NCBI GenBank assembly: GCA_016218885.1
Contig: JACRCT010000581.1
Location: 1-33,828, forward strand
Source: Deltaproteobacteria bacterium
Lineage (GTDB): Bacteria > Myxococcota > Myxococcia > Myxococcales > UBA5297
Direction of reading: 5' to 3'
DNA: 33,828 nt
The notes beneath the pieces are model-generated. The model was not told where the DNA came from, made no database searches, and was given only the letters and a program-made list of their open reading frames with translations. Position 1 is the first letter of the stretch; every line of letters begins with the position of its first letter. A program made the position numbers and the translations under genes. This document shows, piece by piece, positions 17,636 to 25,099 of this stretch.

Positions 17636-18469
17636 TCACTCTCGGTGCGAGTCTGGAAACGGTGTCAGGCGAATCTGCGCCAACACTCCGAAGTGATCCG
17701 AGGGCCAGGTCCCATCCGCGGCCGGAACGTCCAGGACGATGCGCGAGTCGAGGACCGCTCGCTCGCCGTGATGCAGGACGGGGCCACGCACGAAGATGTA
17801 GTCGATGCGGCGGTTCTGCTCGATCCAGCGCACGGCACAGGGGTTGGTGCTCGAATAGGTGAACCCGTCCGCGCTGGGGTGGCGCCGCGCCCAGGCGTCG
17901 CGAAAGAACGTCCCTCTACCCGCGAGCGAATCGCAGCCGGTGAGGAAGCGGACGACCGCCGCGCTAGGTGCGGTGTTGAAGTCGCCGCACAGCAGCACGA
18001 AGGCGTCGGCCGGGGCCTGGCAGATCTCGTCGAGCGCCAGGACCTGCTCTTCACGGCGGGGCGCGGCCTGGGGCTCCCAGGACAGATGGGTGCTGACCAC
18101 GCGCACCTCTGTCGACGGCGTTCGCACTCTTGCCTGCAAGGCCGCTCGGGGATCGTCCGGCGAGCTGGGCAATGAGTGGTTCTGGACCGAATCGATCGGA
18201 TAGCGGCTCAGGACCGCGTTGCCGACAGGCCCTCCCGGGGAGGAGGGATCGACAACTCCGAAGGCGCTCCCCAGCCCCAACATCCGCGCCAAGGTCGTCG
18301 CTTGGGCAACGAAGGGACCCTCTCGAACCTCTTGAAGCGCAACGACATCGGGCTCGAGGGCTCGCAGCCCCTCCGCCACGACCTCCAGCCGGCGCTCGGG
18401 TTGCTCCCGGTCGTTCCATAGGTTCAGGGTCACCACCCGAATCGAATCCATCCTCCAGACCTCGCCCAT
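17636..18469 (-). CDS. Endonuclease/exonuclease/phosphatase (EEP) family hydrolase
   Basis: A Mg-dependent EEP-fold phosphodiesterase or phosphatase of about 277 residues. Conserved motifs in order are VVTLNLWN, VVALQEVRE (metal-binding Glu), VVSTHLSWE, LLCGDFNTAP, RRIDYIFVRG and SDHFGVLAQI, the catalytic Asp/His end. The substrate could be nucleic acid, phospholipid or another phosphodiester; sequence does not decide. No signal peptide is visible, so it is probably cytoplasmic. The start is uncertain: 18490 (GTG), 18469 and 18451 are all in frame, and GGAGG directly abuts the last one. It is divergent from the acyl-CoA dehydrogenase gene and followed, 183 bp later, by the HTH/receiver gene. 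Confidence 0.88.
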   Translation of the reverse strand: MGEVWRMDSIRVVTLNLWNDREQPERRLEVVAEGLRALEPDVVALQEVREGPFVAQATTLARMLGLGSAFGVVDPSSPGGPVGNAVLSRYPIDSVQNHSLPSSPDDPRAALQARVRTPSTEVRVVSTHLSWEPQAAPRREEQVLALDEICQAPADAFVLLCGDFNTAPSAAVVRFLTGCDSLAGRGTFFRDAWARRHPSADGFTYSSTNPCAVRWIEQNRRIDYIFVRGPVLHHGERAVLDSRIVLDVPAADGTWPSDHFGVLAQIRLTPFPDSHRE

Positions 18470-18621
18470 CAATGTAGGACGGGCCGACACCCACCGACGA
18501 CGCGACGCGGCGAAGCGCCAGGACGCCGGTTACCTTCCAGGTGTCTGCTCTGGCAGGCGCCGAGGGGCTCCCGGAGCGGAGCGCCACCCTCCCGCTGTTT
18601 TCATGTTCCCATGGGGACTCC

Positions 18622-19761
18622 ATGATCGACTTCTCTCTCACCGATGAGCAGAAGGCCCTTCAGGCGGCAGCCCGGAAGTATGCCAAGGAGGTGGTCCGAC
18701 CCGAAGCGGCTCGCCACGACGAGAGCGGCGAGTTTCCGCGCGCGATCATCGCCCAGGCCTTCGAGTTGGGGCTGATGAACATGACCCTCCCCGCCGGTCT
18801 GGGAGGAGTCGATCTGGCCCACATCGATCAAGCCCTGCTGGTCGAGGAGCTTGCCTGGGGCTGCTCGGCGGTAGCGACCTCGATAGTCGCCAATGATCTC
18901 GCCAACCTCCCCATCGAGCTCGGCGGCTCCGAGGAGCAGAAGAAGCGCCTGCTCCCTTCTTTCTCCGAGAAGCTCCGCTTCGCCTCCTTCTGTCTGACCG
19001 AGCCGGGCGCTGGCAGCGACGTCGCGGGGCTCTCGACCACCGCGCGCAAGGTGGGCGACGAGTACGTGCTCGACGGCGCCAAGTGCTTCATCACCAATGG
19101 CGGGGTCGCCGACCAGTACACCGTCTTCGCTTCGCTCGACCGCTCCTTGCGCCACAAGGGCATTGCCTGCTTCGTGGTCGAGGGCAGACCCCAGGGGCTC
19201 ACCGTCGGCCGCCATGAGAACAAGATGGGCCAACGCGCCTCCAACACGGTGGCGTTGACCTTCGAGGAGGTGGTCGTCCCCGCCAGGAACCGCATCGGCG
19301 CCGAGGGTCAGGGTTTCGAGATCGCCATGAAGACCCTGGACAACAGCCGTCCATTGACCGCGGCCATGAGCGTGGGAATCGCCCGCGCGGCGCTCGAATA
19401 CTCGCTTGAGTACACGGCCCAACGCCGCCAGTTCGGCAAGAGACTCGACGAGTTCGAGGGGGTGCAGTTCATGCTCGCTGACATGGCCACCGACCTCGAG
19501 GCCGCACGCCTGCTGGTGTACGAGAGCGCCTGGCTGCTCGATCAGGGCCGACGCAACACCCTCGTGTCCAGCTACGCCAAACGCTTCGCCGCCGATATGG
19601 CCATGCGCGTCACCACCGACGCAGTTCAGCTCTACGGCGGCTACGGCTACATGAAGGACTACCCGGTCGAGAAGCTCATGCGCGACGCCAAGCTCATCCA
19701 GATCTACGAGGGGACCTCGCAGATCCAGCGGCTGGTCATCGCCCGCGAGCTGATCCGGTAG
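18622..19761 (+). CDS. Acyl-CoA dehydrogenase
   Basis: A 379-residue FAD-dependent acyl-CoA dehydrogenase that oxidises acyl-CoA to trans-2-enoyl-CoA and passes electrons to ETF. It shows the family order: N-terminal helical domain (FSLTDEQKALQAAARKYA), beta domain with the signature CLTEPGAGSDVAG, FITNGG, and the C-terminal domain with RRQFGKRLDEFEGVQFMLAD and YGGYGYMKDYPVEKLMRD. Catalytic Glu363 is in IYEGTSQIQ, as in short- and medium-chain enzymes. Chain length or branched substrate cannot be told. The ATG at 18622 gives a standard length, with GGGGA just upstream; the longer ORF from 18541 is not supported. No ETF or beta-oxidation partner is adjacent. Confidence 0.94.
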   Translation: MIDFSLTDEQKALQAAARKYAKEVVRPEAARHDESGEFPRAIIAQAFELGLMNMTLPAGLGGVDLAHIDQALLVEELAWGCSAVATSIVANDLANLPIELGGSEEQKKRLLPSFSEKLRFASFCLTEPGAGSDVAGLSTTARKVGDEYVLDGAKCFITNGGVADQYTVFASLDRSLRHKGIACFVVEGRPQGLTVGRHENKMGQRASNTVALTFEEVVVPARNRIGAEGQGFEIAMKTLDNSRPLTAAMSVGIARAALEYSLEYTAQRRQFGKRLDEFEGVQFMLADMATDLEAARLLVYESAWLLDQGRRNTLVSSYAKRFAADMAMRVTTDAVQLYGGYGYMKDYPVEKLMRDAKLIQIYEGTSQIQRLVIARELIR

Positions 19762-20056
19762 ACGCCTTCCGTCCTGCGGCCCTTGGCTCCTTGGAGGGGC
19801 CAGCCCTCGCGCCCGTGTTCCTTCGACTTCGACGCGCTCTGGCCAATAGGGTGGAAAGACCTTCGGAAATCGGGCAGGTGGGCCCCCCCAGAAGCGCCTT
19901 CCGAGATCCGCCTCAGGGGCGGCGCTTTGCCCGAACCCCTGCCGCCAGGGAACCTACGACTCGACCTGGCTCCTGGTCGGCCTTGGTCACCAGCGGGCAG
20001 GGAGAAAATGCTCCCAAGCTGCCTCGCCCAGATCGAACCTCGCTTTCTGGGAGAGG

Positions 20057-20160
20057 GAGCTGCCGAGGCTCCCGACGAGCTGCCGAGGCTCCCGACGGAG
20101 CTGCCGAGGCTCCCGACGGAGCTGCCGAGGCTCCCGACGGAGCTGCCGAGGCTCCCGACG
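20057..20160. repeat. 21-bp tandem repeat, five units
   Basis: Five head-to-tail units of GAGCTGCCGAGGCTCCCGACG. The first unit is 20 bp, lacking the final G, and the next four are 21 bp and identical. It ends 50 bp before the first operator-like palindrome. The copy number makes replication slippage or assembly collapse likely. Confidence 0.92.
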
Positions 20161-20209
20161 GCGCCTTGAAAGGGCAACCCATGGGTAAGGGGGTCCTTTT
20201 CGGGTCTTT

Positions 20210-20238
20210 GTCGATAGTACAAGCGTTTTACTATCGAC
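20210..20238. promoter_or_regulatory. Operator-like palindrome 1 (candidate MarR site)
   Basis: Perfect 10-bp arms GTCGATAGTA and TACTATCGAC flank a 9-bp AT-leaning centre. It aligns without gaps with the palindrome at the marR start, with 19 of 29 positions identical. MarR proteins bind such palindromes, usually near their own promoter, so autoregulation is the simplest reading. Confidence 0.6.
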
Positions 20239-20388
20239 CAGCGGTGGCCACGTGGCTCGCCCTCCAGGGATGCTGGGGGCTCCTCCCTGTGACGCATGGG
20301 GCTGGGCCGAGTCAGATGGCTGCCTCGGGATGGGGCTCTCTGCGCCCGTCCTTGGCCCTCAGGCGAGGAGGCTTGCGAACGGAAAGTG

Positions 20389-20417
20389 GTCGATGGTAAA
20401 GCCTTTTTACCGTCATG
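20389..20417. promoter_or_regulatory. Operator-like palindrome 2 overlapping the marR start
   Basis: GTCGATGGTAAAGCCTTTTTACC contains perfect 6-bp arms GGTAAA/TTTACC around CCTT-containing DNA and shares GTCGAT-x-GTA and TTTTAC with palindrome 1. It ends on the first possible marR ATG, so binding would block transcription or initiation of marR. Confidence 0.5.
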
Positions 20418-20846
20418 CCCAGGATGACCCTTGACCCCCTGTTCCTTCTGCTGCGCACCGTCTTCGAGGACTTGCTCGGTTCGCTTCGGCGCGAGCTTCC
20501 GAGGAGAGGCTTCGATGATCTTCATTCCTCGCAGTACGTCTTCTTCGAGGTGGCTCGCGACGGAGCGTCGCCCTCCGAGCTCGCAGCAGACCTCAAGCTG
20601 AGCAAGCAGTCGGTGAACCACCTCCTTGGCCAGCTTCAAGACCGCGGATACGTCTTGCGCGATGAGGGGCAGGACGCTCGCTCCCGCCGCGTCCACCTCA
20701 CTGAGAAGGGTCACGCGGCCGCGGCGGCGATTCGCTCTATCCTCGACGGCTACGAGCGCCGCTGGGCGGAGGACATGGGCGAGAAGGACCTTGACTCCCT
20801 GCTCTCCACGCTCGCGCGCATGGTGCGGATTCTAGAGGAGGGATGA
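20415..20846 (+). CDS. MarR-family transcriptional regulator
   Basis: A 143-residue winged-helix regulator with MarR topology: N-terminal dimer helices (TLDPLFLLLRTVFEDLLGSL), a helix-turn-helix (SPSELAADLKLSKQSVNHLL, residues ~55-75), a wing with the conserved basic-acidic pattern DARSRRVHLTEKG, and a C-terminal dimer helix. It should be a dimeric DNA-binding protein whose ligand is unknown. Two related palindromes lie upstream, one touching its start, which suggests autoregulation. The start is 20415 or 20424 (MPRMTL); neither has a clear ribosome binding site, so a leaderless transcript is possible. No obvious efflux pump or enzyme target is next to it; the neighbour downstream is a BatA-like protein 174 bp away, after a hairpin. 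Confidence 0.88.
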   Translation: MPRMTLDPLFLLLRTVFEDLLGSLRRELPRRGFDDLHSSQYVFFEVARDGASPSELAADLKLSKQSVNHLLGQLQDRGYVLRDEGQDARSRRVHLTEKGHAAAAAIRSILDGYERRWAEDMGEKDLDSLLSTLARMVRILEEG

Positions 20847-20947
20847 ATGCCGGTCGGGAGCGATGGCGATTCCAAGCTCCCTCGTAAGGTCGAGGGCTTG
20901 AGCTGTCTTGCATCGTCCCCTCGGGCGCAGTGCCTGTCTACAGCAGC

Positions 20948-20984
20948 GCCGGCTGCGCACAATGAGGTGCGCGCAGCAACCGGC
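20948..20984 (+). terminator. Terminator-like hairpin after marR
   Basis: GCCGG/CCGGC outer arms enclose CTGCGCAC/GTGCGCGCAG around AATGAG, with small bulges. The following bases are TTCTCC, so the T-run is weak. It probably separates marR from the BatA-like gene. Confidence 0.45.
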
Positions 20985-21020
20985 TTCTCCAAGCGCGTGG
21001 TCCTCTAGAATGGCGGTCGC

Positions 21021-22757
21021 ATGAGCCTAGGCGCCCCCATAGGTCTGCTGGCGCTTCTCGCGGTCCCAATTCTCGTCGGTCTCTACTTCCTGCGCCGGCG
21101 GCAGCCCCCCAGAGTCGTGAGCGCGCTCTTTCTGTGGGTTTCGCCCGATCAGCGTGCTGAGGCGGGGCCCAAGCTCCAGCGCTTCTCGCGCGAGGTTTCG
21201 CTGGCGCTGGAGATCGCCGCGACGCTCGCCGCCACCGGATTCCTCGCTGACTTGCGCCTGGGCGCCTCCGCTGCGGAACGCCAAACGGTCCTGGTCCTTG
21301 ACGGCAGCATGTCGATGTCCGCCCGCCTGCCTTTAGGGCGCACCGTCGCCGAGGAGGCGCTCGAAAACGCCAAGCGCCTGGCCCTGGAGGACGGAGGGCG
21401 AGTGACGCTGATCGCCTCCGGCTTGCGCCCGCGCCTCCTCTGCGGACCAGCCGCCCCCTCCTCGGAGCTCGACGCGCTGAAGCTCTGGCCGTCTGGCCCT
21501 GCTCATGACCTCCAACCCGCGCTTCGCCTAGCGCACGAGATAGCGGGGCCTCGCAATCGTGTCCGGCTGATCACCGATGGGGCTCCAGAGCCCTTGCCAG
21601 AGGGCGTCGAGGTGCTCGCCATCGGCCAGGACCTGGACAATGACGCCTTCACGGCCGCCCTTCGCGCCGACCGTGGGGGCGTGGCCCACCTCGCCCTGCG
21701 CATCGCGCACTTCGGCCGCTCTCGCGCGGACATTCCCGTCGTCCTGCGCAGCGAGGCCGGTCAGGTATTGCGGCAAGAAAGACTGTCCTTCGAGCCCGGA
21801 GAGGAGAAGGCGCTCCGCATCGAGCTCGCCCACGCCGGGACCATCCTTGTCGAGCTGCCCGACGACGCCCTGCCTGCAGATGGAGCTCTGCGCCTGCTGC
21901 CCCAGCCGCTTGGACCGCTCAAGATCGGGGTGGCCTTGCCTGACGGCCCGGCCGCGCAGAGCATCCTCCGCTTCTTGGCAGTCGACGGATTGGCAAGCGT
22001 CGGGGAGCCGGCCGATCTGGTGTTCGCTGCGCCCGGCCCTGGCCCGGTTGCGCCCTGGACCGTGGTGCTGGGCGTCGCAGGCGAGGGGAGGAGCCTGGTC
22101 GGGCCTTTCTTTGCTGACCGGCGCCATCCGCTGCTCGACGCCGTTCCCCTGGAAGGCCTGCTCTGGTTTGCCGGAGAGCCTGTTCCGGGCGCGCCCCTCG
22201 TCACCTCGGGTGACGCGATCCTCGTGAGCGAGGCGCCGGGACCCGTATTCCACGTCAACGCCGAGCTCGCGCGCTCCAACCTCCAGCGCACCGCGGCCTG
22301 GCCAGTCCTGCTGTCGAACCTGCTCGCGATGCGCCGCGATGCCCTGCCCGGCTTCGTGCGCCACAACCCGGCGCTGGACGAGGAGTTGACGGTCAACATC
22401 GTGCCTGGCGCTCTCTGGACTCTCGAGGGGCCGGCCACCGAGCAGGCGCTGCGTGGAGAAGGGACGCTCCGCCTGCCGGCGCCGGCAGCTCCGGGTCGCT
22501 ACCGGCTGAAGCGCGATGGCAGGGTCGCGGACGAGCTCGAGGTCTTGCCGATCGACCGCCGAGAGTCGGACCTGCGCGATCGCAGTGCCCGAAGGGTGCC
22601 CTCGCCGTTGCCGGTGGGCCGCATCGCCGCCGATCGCCCGCGAAGCTCGGTCCCGCTGCTGCTGCTGGTCGCATTGCTCTGCCTGGACTGGGTGGTGACC
22701 TCCCGGGCGGGTGGATCTCGGCTCGGACCCCGCAAGGGCGATGGGGCGCGGATCTGA
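21021..22757 (+). CDS. BatA/VWA-domain membrane protein
   Basis: A 578-residue membrane protein like the N-terminal BatA family. It starts with a transmembrane helix (PIGLLALLAVPILVGLYFL) and RRRQPPRVVSALFLW, typical of the BatA N-domain, and a second helix (~58-76). A von Willebrand A domain follows, with MIDAS motif DGSMS (Asp94, Ser96, Ser98) and LITDGAPE. The central ~300 residues look like beta-rich domains, and a C-terminal transmembrane helix (PLLLLVALLCLDWVV) precedes a short basic tail. BatA/B proteins usually sit beside MoxR AAA-ATPase and DUF58 genes; none are next to this one. Function is therefore a guess: envelope metal-dependent protein-protein interaction. The start ATG at 21021 fits the N-domain although its ribosome binding site is weak. 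Confidence 0.83.
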   Translation: MSLGAPIGLLALLAVPILVGLYFLRRRQPPRVVSALFLWVSPDQRAEAGPKLQRFSREVSLALEIAATLAATGFLADLRLGASAAERQTVLVLDGSMSMSARLPLGRTVAEEALENAKRLALEDGGRVTLIASGLRPRLLCGPAAPSSELDALKLWPSGPAHDLQPALRLAHEIAGPRNRVRLITDGAPEPLPEGVEVLAIGQDLDNDAFTAALRADRGGVAHLALRIAHFGRSRADIPVVLRSEAGQVLRQERLSFEPGEEKALRIELAHAGTILVELPDDALPADGALRLLPQPLGPLKIGVALPDGPAAQSILRFLAVDGLASVGEPADLVFAAPGPGPVAPWTVVLGVAGEGRSLVGPFFADRRHPLLDAVPLEGLLWFAGEPVPGAPLVTSGDAILVSEAPGPVFHVNAELARSNLQRTAAWPVLLSNLLAMRRDALPGFVRHNPALDEELTVNIVPGALWTLEGPATEQALRGEGTLRLPAPAAPGRYRLKRDGRVADELEVLPIDRRESDLRDRSARRVPSPLPVGRIAADRPRSSVPLLLLVALLCLDWVVTSRAGGSRLGPRKGDGARI

Positions 22758-22887
22758 AGAGCGCCTGGAGAGAGCGGGAGATGCGTGTCTGCTCGATGCT
22801 CGTCTGGTGTCCCAGGGCACCGTGTTCAACACCACGGTCTGGTACGCCGGCGTCGCCACGACCTTCGAGTTCCAGTTTCTTCCATAG
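22741..22887 (+). pseudogene. Short ORF, possible beta-barrel C-terminal remnant
   Basis: A 48-codon ORF overlapping the last 17 bases of the BatA-like gene in another frame. Its last 26 residues (GTVFNTTVWYAGVATTFEFQ...) have strongly G/C-rich third positions (23 of 26) and alternate like the last strand of an outer-membrane barrel, ending FEFQFLP. The first half has poor codon bias. It may be a decayed 3' end of a lost gene, or a small real gene. The remaining bases up to 23093 show no other gene. Confidence 0.3.
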
Positions 22888-23093
22888 CGAAGGAACGCCG
22901 CTCAATCGACCAGCCGCGGCAGGCTCCTGGAGACGGCCATCGGGGCGGAAATGGGCTCGCTCGCCATCACAGCGCCACTCGGGCTTCGGGACGTGGATTC
23001 GCTGCGTTCCGCGGGTTGCGGAAGCCGCTCAGGTAGGTGAGCCAAGGCCGCCGGCCTGTTGATCGGACACCCGCGAGGCGCGATAAACCTGGC

Positions 23094-24848
23094 ATGCCCG
23101 AGATCGATTCGAAGCGATTCGCGAAGCTCTTCCAGCGAGCGTTGGCCAAAGGGGGCTCGGTCGCCGAGGCAGACGTGAGCAAGCTGCAGGACGCGCGGCG
23201 CCAGATCACCAACGCCAAGGAGGGCGCGGCCGCCGACGGGCTGCTGTCGATGCTGCGCCACGACTGCGAGCTCGACAGCTTCGAGGTCGCCCCGGCGCGC
23301 AAGGCGCTGGGGGTGCTGTTGGGCGTCTCCAAGGGCCCGCTGCCCGTCGACCTCGAGAAGGTGCTCGCCGGCGCGGTTCCGCAGGCCAACGTCCGGGTCA
23401 AGCACTACGACCTCGCCTTCGACCTCTCCAAGGACGGGGCCGCCTTCCCCGCCCGTGCCATCATCCACCTCGAGAGGAAGGCCCCCCAGGAGGCGGTGCT
23501 GGAGGCCAACGCCTCGAGGCTGCACATCGGCCAGGTGCTCGTCGATGGCAAGCCGGCGCCTTTCGAGGTCAGGGACAACCGGGTCCACGTCTTTGCCCCG
23601 GGGGCCAAGAGGCTGGATATCGGCTACACCATCAAGCCGACCACGCCCGGCGATTCGTCGTACGGGCTCATCCATGACAAGTACAGCGGACGGATGTGGA
23701 CCATGACCTGGCCCTACAACACCGGCGCGCTCTTTCCTTCCAACTCGGCGCCTGCCGACGGGGCGACCTCCAGCGTCACCGTCAAGGTCGCTGACGGCAA
23801 GCAGGTGGTGGCCGGTGGAGACCTCGAGAATGGCGCCTTCCAGCTCAAGGCCAACTCGCCCGCCTACGGCATCGCCTTCTACGTCGATCCCAGCTTCGAG
23901 CGCTGCAGCCCCAGCAGCAGTGCCGGCGCAGTCGAGGTCAGCGGCTTCGGGGCAGCCGGCGAGGGCATCAGCGCGGATGTGCGCGCCGGATACCTGGAGA
24001 CCGCCAGGAAGGCGGTCGACTTCTACAGCCAGTGGCTGGGTCGCTACGAGTATGGCGACTCCCTGCGGCTGGTAGAGATCAGCGGTGGGATGGGGGGCAT
24101 GGAGCACACCGGCGCGGTAGCCATCATGACCAGCACGGCCCTCAGCGAGTCCTACTCCAAGGAGACCGCCGCGCACGAGGTGGCCCACCACTGGTTCGGC
24201 GACAACCTGCGCATCAAGGACTGGGGCGACTTCTGGATGAGCGAGGGCTTCACCACCTACGCCACTCATCGCTTCTTCAAGGCGACCGATGGCGACTCGA
24301 GATGGTGCGAGCTGTGGGACCGAGCCAAGGGCGAAGTGCAGTCGGCGCTGCAGTACAGCCCGCACGCCCTCTCGGCTCCCGCCCACACCGACGTCAACGA
24401 GATCTTCGACTCCATCTCCTACGAGATGGGCGGCTGGATGATGCGGATGATCGAGGCCCAGCTGGGCACGCCCGAGTTCGACGAGCTGATCAAGGGCTGG
24501 TACTCCAAGAACAAGGGTAAGGCCGTCTCCACCGAGGGGTTCATCGCTTTCGCCAAACAGACGACCGGCCGAGACCTGGCGCCCTTCTTCAAGGACTGGG
24601 GTCACATCACCGCGGTGCCCTCGTTCAAGGCCGATGTCACCTCCAGAGGCAGCTCGGTCAAAGTGGCCCTCAGAGCCCAGACGCCGGTGCCTGACGGCGT
24701 CCTGCTGCCGCTGCGGATCGAGGGTGAGGGCGGCAAGACCAAGACGGTGATGGTCGACCCGGCCCAGCCCTTGACTGTCGATGCCGGATTCGAGGTCACG
24801 GGCTGGACCTGGGACCCCGAGCGCACCGTGCTCGCCTACGTGGACTAG
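23094..24848 (+). CDS. M1-family metallo-aminopeptidase
   Basis: A 584-residue zinc aminopeptidase of family M1, which removes N-terminal residues from peptides. Zinc ligands are His361 and His365 in HEVAHHWFGDNLR plus Glu384 in WMSEGFTTY; Glu362 is the general base. The substrate-binding motif, usually GAMEN, reads GGMEH with Glu337. Tyr443 in DSISYEMGGWMMR is the transition-state tyrosine. The first ~80 residues form a charged helical extension (DSKRFAKLFQRALAKGGSVA) not part of the M1 core. No signal peptide is visible, so it is probably cytoplasmic. The ATG at 23094 is chosen over 23037 because the upstream residues are unlike protein, though no strong ribosome binding site is seen. Confidence 0.92.
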   Translation: MPEIDSKRFAKLFQRALAKGGSVAEADVSKLQDARRQITNAKEGAAADGLLSMLRHDCELDSFEVAPARKALGVLLGVSKGPLPVDLEKVLAGAVPQANVRVKHYDLAFDLSKDGAAFPARAIIHLERKAPQEAVLEANASRLHIGQVLVDGKPAPFEVRDNRVHVFAPGAKRLDIGYTIKPTTPGDSSYGLIHDKYSGRMWTMTWPYNTGALFPSNSAPADGATSSVTVKVADGKQVVAGGDLENGAFQLKANSPAYGIAFYVDPSFERCSPSSSAGAVEVSGFGAAGEGISADVRAGYLETARKAVDFYSQWLGRYEYGDSLRLVEISGGMGGMEHTGAVAIMTSTALSESYSKETAAHEVAHHWFGDNLRIKDWGDFWMSEGFTTYATHRFFKATDGDSRWCELWDRAKGEVQSALQYSPHALSAPAHTDVNEIFDSISYEMGGWMMRMIEAQLGTPEFDELIKGWYSKNKGKAVSTEGFIAFAKQTTGRDLAPFFKDWGHITAVPSFKADVTSRGSSVKVALRAQTPVPDGVLLPLRIEGEGGKTKTVMVDPAQPLTVDAGFEVTGWTWDPERTVLAYVD

Positions 24849-24850
24849 CC

Positions 24851-25033
24851 CGCCACGCCGCCTTCGAGATCATCCTTGCCCGCGATTCCAAAAAGAAGGG
24901 GCGCATCGACGAGGGCCCGAGGGACGAAGACGGAAAGCTGGGCTCGGACCTGGGCACCCACGCCTATGTCGCCGCCGGTCGCAGCGCGGACCGCAAGCTC
25001 GCAGGAATCATGATCGGCTCGGTGGAGACGTAG
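24851..25033 (+). pseudogene. Possible 3' gene remnant after the aminopeptidase
   Basis: Sixty sense codons in one frame ending in TAG, reading RHAAFEIILARDSKKKGRID... and ending AGIMIGSVET. Codon third positions are mostly G/C and the peptide looks natural, but there is no start codon upstream in this frame before the aminopeptidase coding region. It may be a decayed gene fragment. I do not recognise the family. Confidence 0.25.
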
Positions 25034-25099
25034 CAGTCCGCCTTCGGGGCCGACAGCGGCCGCGTCCTGCGTCGAGTGCGGGCCCTGTGCCACTGTGCT

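Larger units (their letters stand above)
19762..20414. other. 650-bp non-coding region upstream of marR
   Basis: No convincing gene on either strand; long ORFs here have the Arg/Pro/Ser composition of shadows. The stretch holds the 21-bp tandem repeat (20057-20160), the operator-like palindrome (20210-20238), a GCCACGTGGC palindrome (20247-20256) and a second palindrome at the marR start. AT-rich islands around 20200-20240 and 20385-20410 stand out from the GC-rich background and probably mark promoters. Confidence 0.5.

Noticed and set aside
19704-20714. A 336-codon minus-strand ORF across the marR upstream region.
   Set aside because: Its repeated GSLGSSV is only the translation of the 21-bp tandem repeat, and it overlaps the real acyl-CoA dehydrogenase and marR genes antisense.
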